From assembly GCA_036555065.1 (NCBI GenBank), contig DATBLZ010000010.1, forward strand, positions 1 through 21,353: a stretch of 21,353 nt of DNA, read 5' to 3'. The stretch comes from DATBLZ01 sp036555065. Its GTDB lineage: Bacteria > Pseudomonadota > Gammaproteobacteria > Steroidobacterales > Rariloculaceae. Shown here piece by piece: positions 21,249-21,353 of this stretch. Positions within the stretch are counted from its first letter, which is position 1. Every line of letters starts with the position of its first letter. The notes under the pieces are model-generated. The model was not told where the DNA came from, searched no databases, and saw only the letters and a list, made by a program, of their open reading frames with translations. The position numbers were made by a program, and so were the translations under genes.

Positions 21249-21353
21249 TCAAAACATCGCGCGCACGCCGACGGCGTAGTTGCGACCAGGTAACGGCGCG
21301 ACGTCCTTGACGAGGGACGTGTGCCGGCGCGCTTCCTCGTCGAGGAGGTTCGA
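21249..21353 (-). CDS. TonB-dependent receptor, C-terminal end only
   Basis: The last 34 codons and a TGA stop are visible; the rest lies right of the window. The peptide reads NLLDEEARRHTSLVKDVAPL then PGRNYAVGVRAMF, the usual end of a TonB-dependent outer-membrane receptor: a final loop of the N-L-x-x-E-x-x-x-H type, P-G-R, then an alternating last beta strand ending in Phe. The substrate cannot be told from this fragment. It is too short to appear as a complete ORF here. It is separated by about 40 bp from the convergent serine-hydrolase stop. Confidence 0.82.
   Translation of the reverse strand, partial: SNLLDEEARRHTSLVKDVAPLPGRNYAVGVRAMF

Noticed and set aside
1..21353. CRISPR array, insertion sequence, tRNA or rRNA
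   Set aside because: No spaced direct repeats of the right size, no transposase, and no tRNA or rRNA-like segment was recognised on reading both strands; the REP transposase is not in the window.

Overview
The window is GC-rich DNA densely packed with genes from a Gram-negative bacterium. It encodes outer-membrane beta-barrels, the C-terminus of a TonB-dependent receptor, lipoprotein and Sec signal peptides, kdpFA, mgtE, a type I c-di-GMP (GEMM-I) riboswitch, a Ku/LigD end-joining pair and REP palindromes of the kind seen in pseudomonads and xanthomonads. Together these suggest a gammaproteobacterium, possibly near the Xanthomonadales/Steroidobacterales. That placement is inference, because the window has no rRNA or phylogenetic marker.

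Layout. 1-2116 (minus strand): a TorF-family porin, kdpF, an extra 30-residue membrane micro-ORF and kdpA, which runs off the left edge. A 13-bp hairpin in the porin leader buries its Shine-Dalgarno (SD) sequence. 2249-3943 (minus): a DUF4097 secreted protein made of about 18-residue TGSG repeats, and a double-cupin protein. 4015-8986 (plus): a tight run of a DUF6152 periplasmic protein, a beta-helix/Fn3 surface protein ending in a CFI-box C-terminal domain, an outer-membrane barrel and the Mg2+ channel MgtE. 8987-11347 (plus): a GEMM-I riboswitch with an apparent SD-sequestering stem, followed by an unrecognised coiled-coil membrane protein and a VWA-like lipoprotein whose signal peptide is largely encoded by REP sequence. 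11360-12130: a DUF72 gene bracketed by inverted REPs, one of which supplies its stop codon.

12154-19803 is a DNA-repair-flavoured stretch: ku plus a MerR-HTH/TPR gene (minus), divergent ligD with PE-LIG-POL order (plus), an outer-membrane protein (minus), a protein with two PARP-type zinc fingers (plus), an alpha/beta hydrolase carrying a REP insertion (minus), a Cas4-like/DUF2779-type nuclease domain with an Fe-S cysteine set (plus) and a MarR-like regulator (minus). 19966-21353: a beta-lactamase-family serine hydrolase and the end of a TonB-dependent receptor.

The best candidates for undescribed biology are: the c-di-GMP-controlled membrane/VWA operon; the tandem PARP-finger protein and short Fe-S nuclease close to Ku/LigD; and the recruitment of REP palindromes as protein-coding sequence. 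No stretch longer than 300 bases lacks a gene. The longest, 8987-9218, holds the riboswitch leader.
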